Translations under genes and position numbers: made by a program | Notes under the pieces: generated by a model | Database searches by the model: none | Told to the model about the DNA's origin: nothing | The model's input: only the letters and a program-made list of their open reading frames with translations | In this document: positions 16,802 through 19,144 of the stretch, one piece after another | Layout of the letters: each line of letters opens with the position of its first letter | Numbering within the stretch: position 1 is the first letter of the stretch | From: Gracilaria vermiculophylla | Lineage: Eukaryota > Rhodophyta > Florideophyceae > Gracilariales > Gracilariaceae | Assembly (NCBI GenBank): GCA_019155205.2 | Contig: JAHNZQ020000308.1 | Location: 1,948,423-1,967,566, forward strand | Reading direction: 5' to 3' | DNA: 19,144 nucleotides

Positions 16802-17352
16802 TGTATTACAGTGTATCCTAAGATGATATCGTGGTGTGGCTGAACGATGGGATATTCCTAAATAGGGCTCGTATGTTATTAATTGAGCCACGTAGTGCAT
16901 AATTAGGCTCAAGTGCGCTACAGTACCATTGAAGAACGGTAGAGTTTAAATTTATTTTAGTTAATTGGTGCTGGTATTTACTACAGTAGTGAGACCTGCC
17001 ATGGCGGGCTCCCGGCGTGTTACTTAACCTGCCCGTTGAGCTCCACCTTTGGGAAAGTAAACCAAGCACCCTTCTGTTTTCGTCTGTTTTTCCGGTTGGA
17101 GAATCTGGTCGAACATCCTTAGGATTCTAAGCCACCAATCCCCAGGTCGCCTGGTAGCAGCGCCTATAGGAGCATTGTCCGCCCAATGAACCTCCCTCTT
17201 TGCTTGATGTTCGCGGATCCCCTTGCAGAATTCCCGCGGCTCGTGACAGCGAGAACCGCAGACTGCCTTTAGGAACTCGCACCTTTGGAGTCAACAAAAA
17301 CTCCTAACAGAGGTTGTGCACTACCACCTCGAAAGGGCAACTGACGGTACCA
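16802..17352 (+). repeat. LTR copy C, 3' LTR of gypsy element 1
   Basis: A 551-bp copy of LTRs A and B, starting tgtattacag and ending acggtacca. It is preceded by a polypurine tract and followed by aaggg, which matches neither ctcag before LTR B nor cattc before LTR A. The original target-site duplication has thus mutated or been lost by recombination. Confidence 0.88.
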
Positions 17353-17912
17353 AAGGGACCACACCTAAAAATTTTTAAAAACCTTTATCCGAAGATTATG
17401 GCTGAAACAAGCGTACATCGAGCGTGCGTTCCTGGAGAGGGAGTGTGGCGCATAGCACGCGCGCACACGTGCATATGCAACCCATTTATAACACGCCAAT
17501 GGATCAGTTAAGTACAAATGGCTCATTTTATTCCGATGTCTAACTGGCTAGCCCGCTACCTAAACTCTTACCACCGATCAGCCTACAGCGCGCACGCCCC
17601 AGGCCATGGCGCGTGGCGCTTGACAGCAATCCTCTGGTGATCCGATCACTTTGGGGAACTGGCTTGTCACACGGGTTCTGGGCCGGAACCAAAGAATCGG
17701 CCGTCTATCCGAAAGGAATCGGCGACGAAAAAAGCCGACATCGGTTTCGGAATCTCCTCTTATGGGTCTCTTTTACCCTGTTTGCGGCGATTTCGACGCT
17801 TGCGCGCGAACGTACCACTAGCATACCCTTGGCACGCTCGAAAAATCTGCCACTTAGGTTATTTGGTCCATCGCTGGCACTCTCGCACGCGCTAGCGCAC
17901 CTCTGAAACGCT
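17353..17912. other. Flank right of LTR C, no gene supported
   Basis: About 560 bp without a recognised feature. A 97-codon plus-strand frame (17613-17906) has no domain, no family resemblance and a composition compatible with chance. The sequence includes an AT-rich start (aaatttttaaaaacc) and a GC-rich remainder unlike the elements to the left. Confidence 0.4.
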
Positions 17913-18303
17913 GTCAGACCTTTTGGTTTAATTGATCAATATTTTCGGCTGGTCTTGTAACCGTTGTGGCACTTCTCAGGGAGCAAAAGTGGAGCCAACA
18001 CGTGGAGTACCAGCACAACGGGAGGTCACCCGAGATAGCTCGCCTCCGATTGGATAGGGAATGGTCATGGAGGCATACCCAGGTGCGAGCCCACGCGCGA
18101 TGAAGGCTCAGTATTCTAATGGAACGACACCATAGAGACATAGGGCAGGAGCACGGTAGGGCGGACAACAAACATGCATCGAGTTTACCACAAGGAAGAT
18201 TTCCCCTCAGACTTAGGATGGCGTGGCACCACTGAAGAACGGCACCGGAGAACTGCCGCTGCACGGTCCCGCCTGGGCGGAACTGGTACCACCACGGTGT
18301 GAA

Positions 18304-18999
18304 CTACTCTGCGCCACAAGACCGCGGACGATACGACGCCTCTTGAGGACCGCGATCGCGACGACGCCACTTGTACTGCGGGCCATTGGGTGGTTTCGAA
18401 GCAGCATCAGGAAGCGTTCCCGGGTCTTCAGAACCTCCGGAATCCGTAAGGTTCACAAGGTTCAAACCAAACCGCTGGTCCAGGTTTTTTATGATCCGTT
18501 GGAAAAGCGTTGCCATATTTCCCTGTAGGACGGCTGCCTAGTAGCAATGCAGCTCCTGTGTCTTGGCTCGAAGCGCTTCGAGCTTAGCAGCACGCTTCAC
18601 GCACAAATGGGCCGTCATGAACAAATCCCCAGGTCGCCGTCTTCCTCCATGGCCATTGGCATGCATCTCGGCGAGGAGGCCCAGTGGAGCAGCCTAGGTG
18701 GGTCTCCCGAGAGCTCGTGCCCAGTGCGTAACCGTTAACGTACTCCTGGGAGGTAGACGCATACCCATGCCCGGAACTTGGACAACGAACTCCAAAACTG
18801 GAGAATCTACCTCTAACCCAATCTCTACAACCGCAGAAGCCGGCGCACCCGCTGTACCCGCCGATACCATTGGTGCTGCACCTTCCAAGGCGGGTCGGAT
18901 AGCCGTCGGAGCGATCACCATCGGAACGAATGTCTCGGTTACAACAGGAGCAGGTGAAGGTCCTGTTGGATGTTGACCTTGTACTGTCACTGAAAACAA
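18304..18999 (-). pseudogene. GC-rich degraded ORF, unknown product
   Basis: One minus-strand register runs from ATG 18999 to TAG 18304, broken by TAG at 18694 and TAG at 18538; the same register stays largely open down to 17914. The N-terminal third is rich in Pro, Ala and Val (VVTETFVPMVIAPTAIRP). Then come a helical segment (AAKLEALRAKTQELHCY), NMATLFQRIIKNLDQRFG, and a polar basic C-terminus (YKWRRRDRGPQEASYRP). I do not recognise the family. A Pro/Ala-rich N-terminus plus coiled-coil helix and basic tail is reminiscent of a retroelement Gag or capsid-like protein, but no Cys knuckle is visible. Codon choice is more GC-rich than in the gypsy and Harbinger genes, pointing to a different origin. 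Confidence 0.4.
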
Positions 19000-19144
19000 A
19001 AAGTGCTGCGGAGCATTGGCTGTTTTGGAGGGTGGTGCTGGAAAAGCGCATATGCGCCTGTGTGCAAACTCAACGTGAAACGGGCTTCTGGTTGGCTACT
19101 GCAAATGCTCATATGCACTGTGATTGGTACAAGTGTTATGGCGC
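19000..19144. other. Upstream flank of the minus-strand ORF, nothing recognised
   Basis: 145 bp to the window edge. It would be the 5' region of the minus-strand ORF. It contains two similar short blocks, aaaagcgcatatgcgcctg (near 19041) and aatgctcatatgcactg (near 19103), sharing catatgc; no promoter motif could be assigned. Confidence 0.3.

Larger units (their letters stand above)
2233..17352 (+). mobile_element. Ty3/Gypsy element 1, split by nested insertions and internally deleted
   Basis: The parts in order are LTR B, gag (2795-4028), the insertion of element 2 (4029-15358), the end of gag and a pol remnant (15364-16560), a purine tract (16789-16799) and LTR C. The two halves fuse in one reading frame once element 2 and one copy of CCGGC are removed. 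Element 1 also carries its own deletions: protease and the RT catalytic core are missing between gag and the RT connection region, and most of the integrase core is missing after about 16560. It was therefore already non-autonomous, or decayed later. Which LTR (A or B) is the original 5' end is uncertain. Confidence 0.75.

Noticed and set aside
17613..17906. 97-codon plus-strand ORF
   Set aside because: No recognisable domain or partner genes; cannot be told from chance.
1..19144. An intact novel biological system (defence, biosynthesis, secretion)
   Set aside because: All recognised coding parts belong to gypsy retroelements or Harbinger transposons and all are disrupted; the remaining ORFs are too weak to support a system.

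Overview
This window is a graveyard of transposable elements with no intact gene. It most likely comes from an oomycete or a related stramenopile. That is an inference: the Ty3/Gypsy Gag and Pol, the Plant_tran-type (DDE_4) Harbinger transposases and their NAM/Myb-like partner proteins resemble families I associate with Phytophthora-like genomes. No rRNA, tRNA, CRISPR array or housekeeping gene was seen. Every recognisable protein is broken by in-frame stops, frameshifts or deletions.

Left part (1-2785): a partial LTR in reverse orientation (1-293), a 315-bp spacer, then an LTR-bounded unit (LTR 609-1159, LTR 2233-2785). Its roughly 1.07-kb interior carries one degraded ORF ending in four in-frame copies of an R-E-G-Q-D-T peptide repeat. 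The same LTR family recurs at 16802-17352, directly after a purine tract.

Centre (2233-17352): a Russian-doll nest. Gypsy element 1 has its gag at 2795-4028 and its pol remnant from 15364, followed by purine tract and 3' LTR. It is split by gypsy element 2 (4029-15358), which has short TG...CA LTRs and a perfect 5-bp target-site duplication, CCGGC (4024-4028 and 15359-15363). Removing element 2 rejoins element 1 in one reading frame. Element 2 is a chromovirus-type element: gag, protease, RT, RNase H, then a large interruption, then integrase with a DD35E-spaced core (first Asp lost) and a C-terminal chromodomain remnant. The interruption (about 7.0-13.9 kb) holds two PIF/Harbinger transposase pseudogenes on the minus strand (10255-11610 and 12365-13569) and two Myb/NAM-like accessory pseudogenes on the plus strand (7316-8560 and 8942-10036). 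The order Myb1-Myb2-Tpase1-Tpase2 suggests one Harbinger element inside another, making four levels of nesting. The Harbinger ends are only tentatively placed.

Right part (17353-19144): no recognised element for about 560 bp after the last LTR, then a GC-rich minus-strand open frame (18999-18304, two internal stops) of unknown identity.

The genes worked as transposition modules: Gag/PR/RT/RH/IN for copy-and-paste, transposase plus Myb-like DNA-binding partner for cut-and-paste. All are now inactive. I found no convincing new defence or metabolic system. The most informative content is the insertion chronology and the transposase genes that can be traced through their stop codons.
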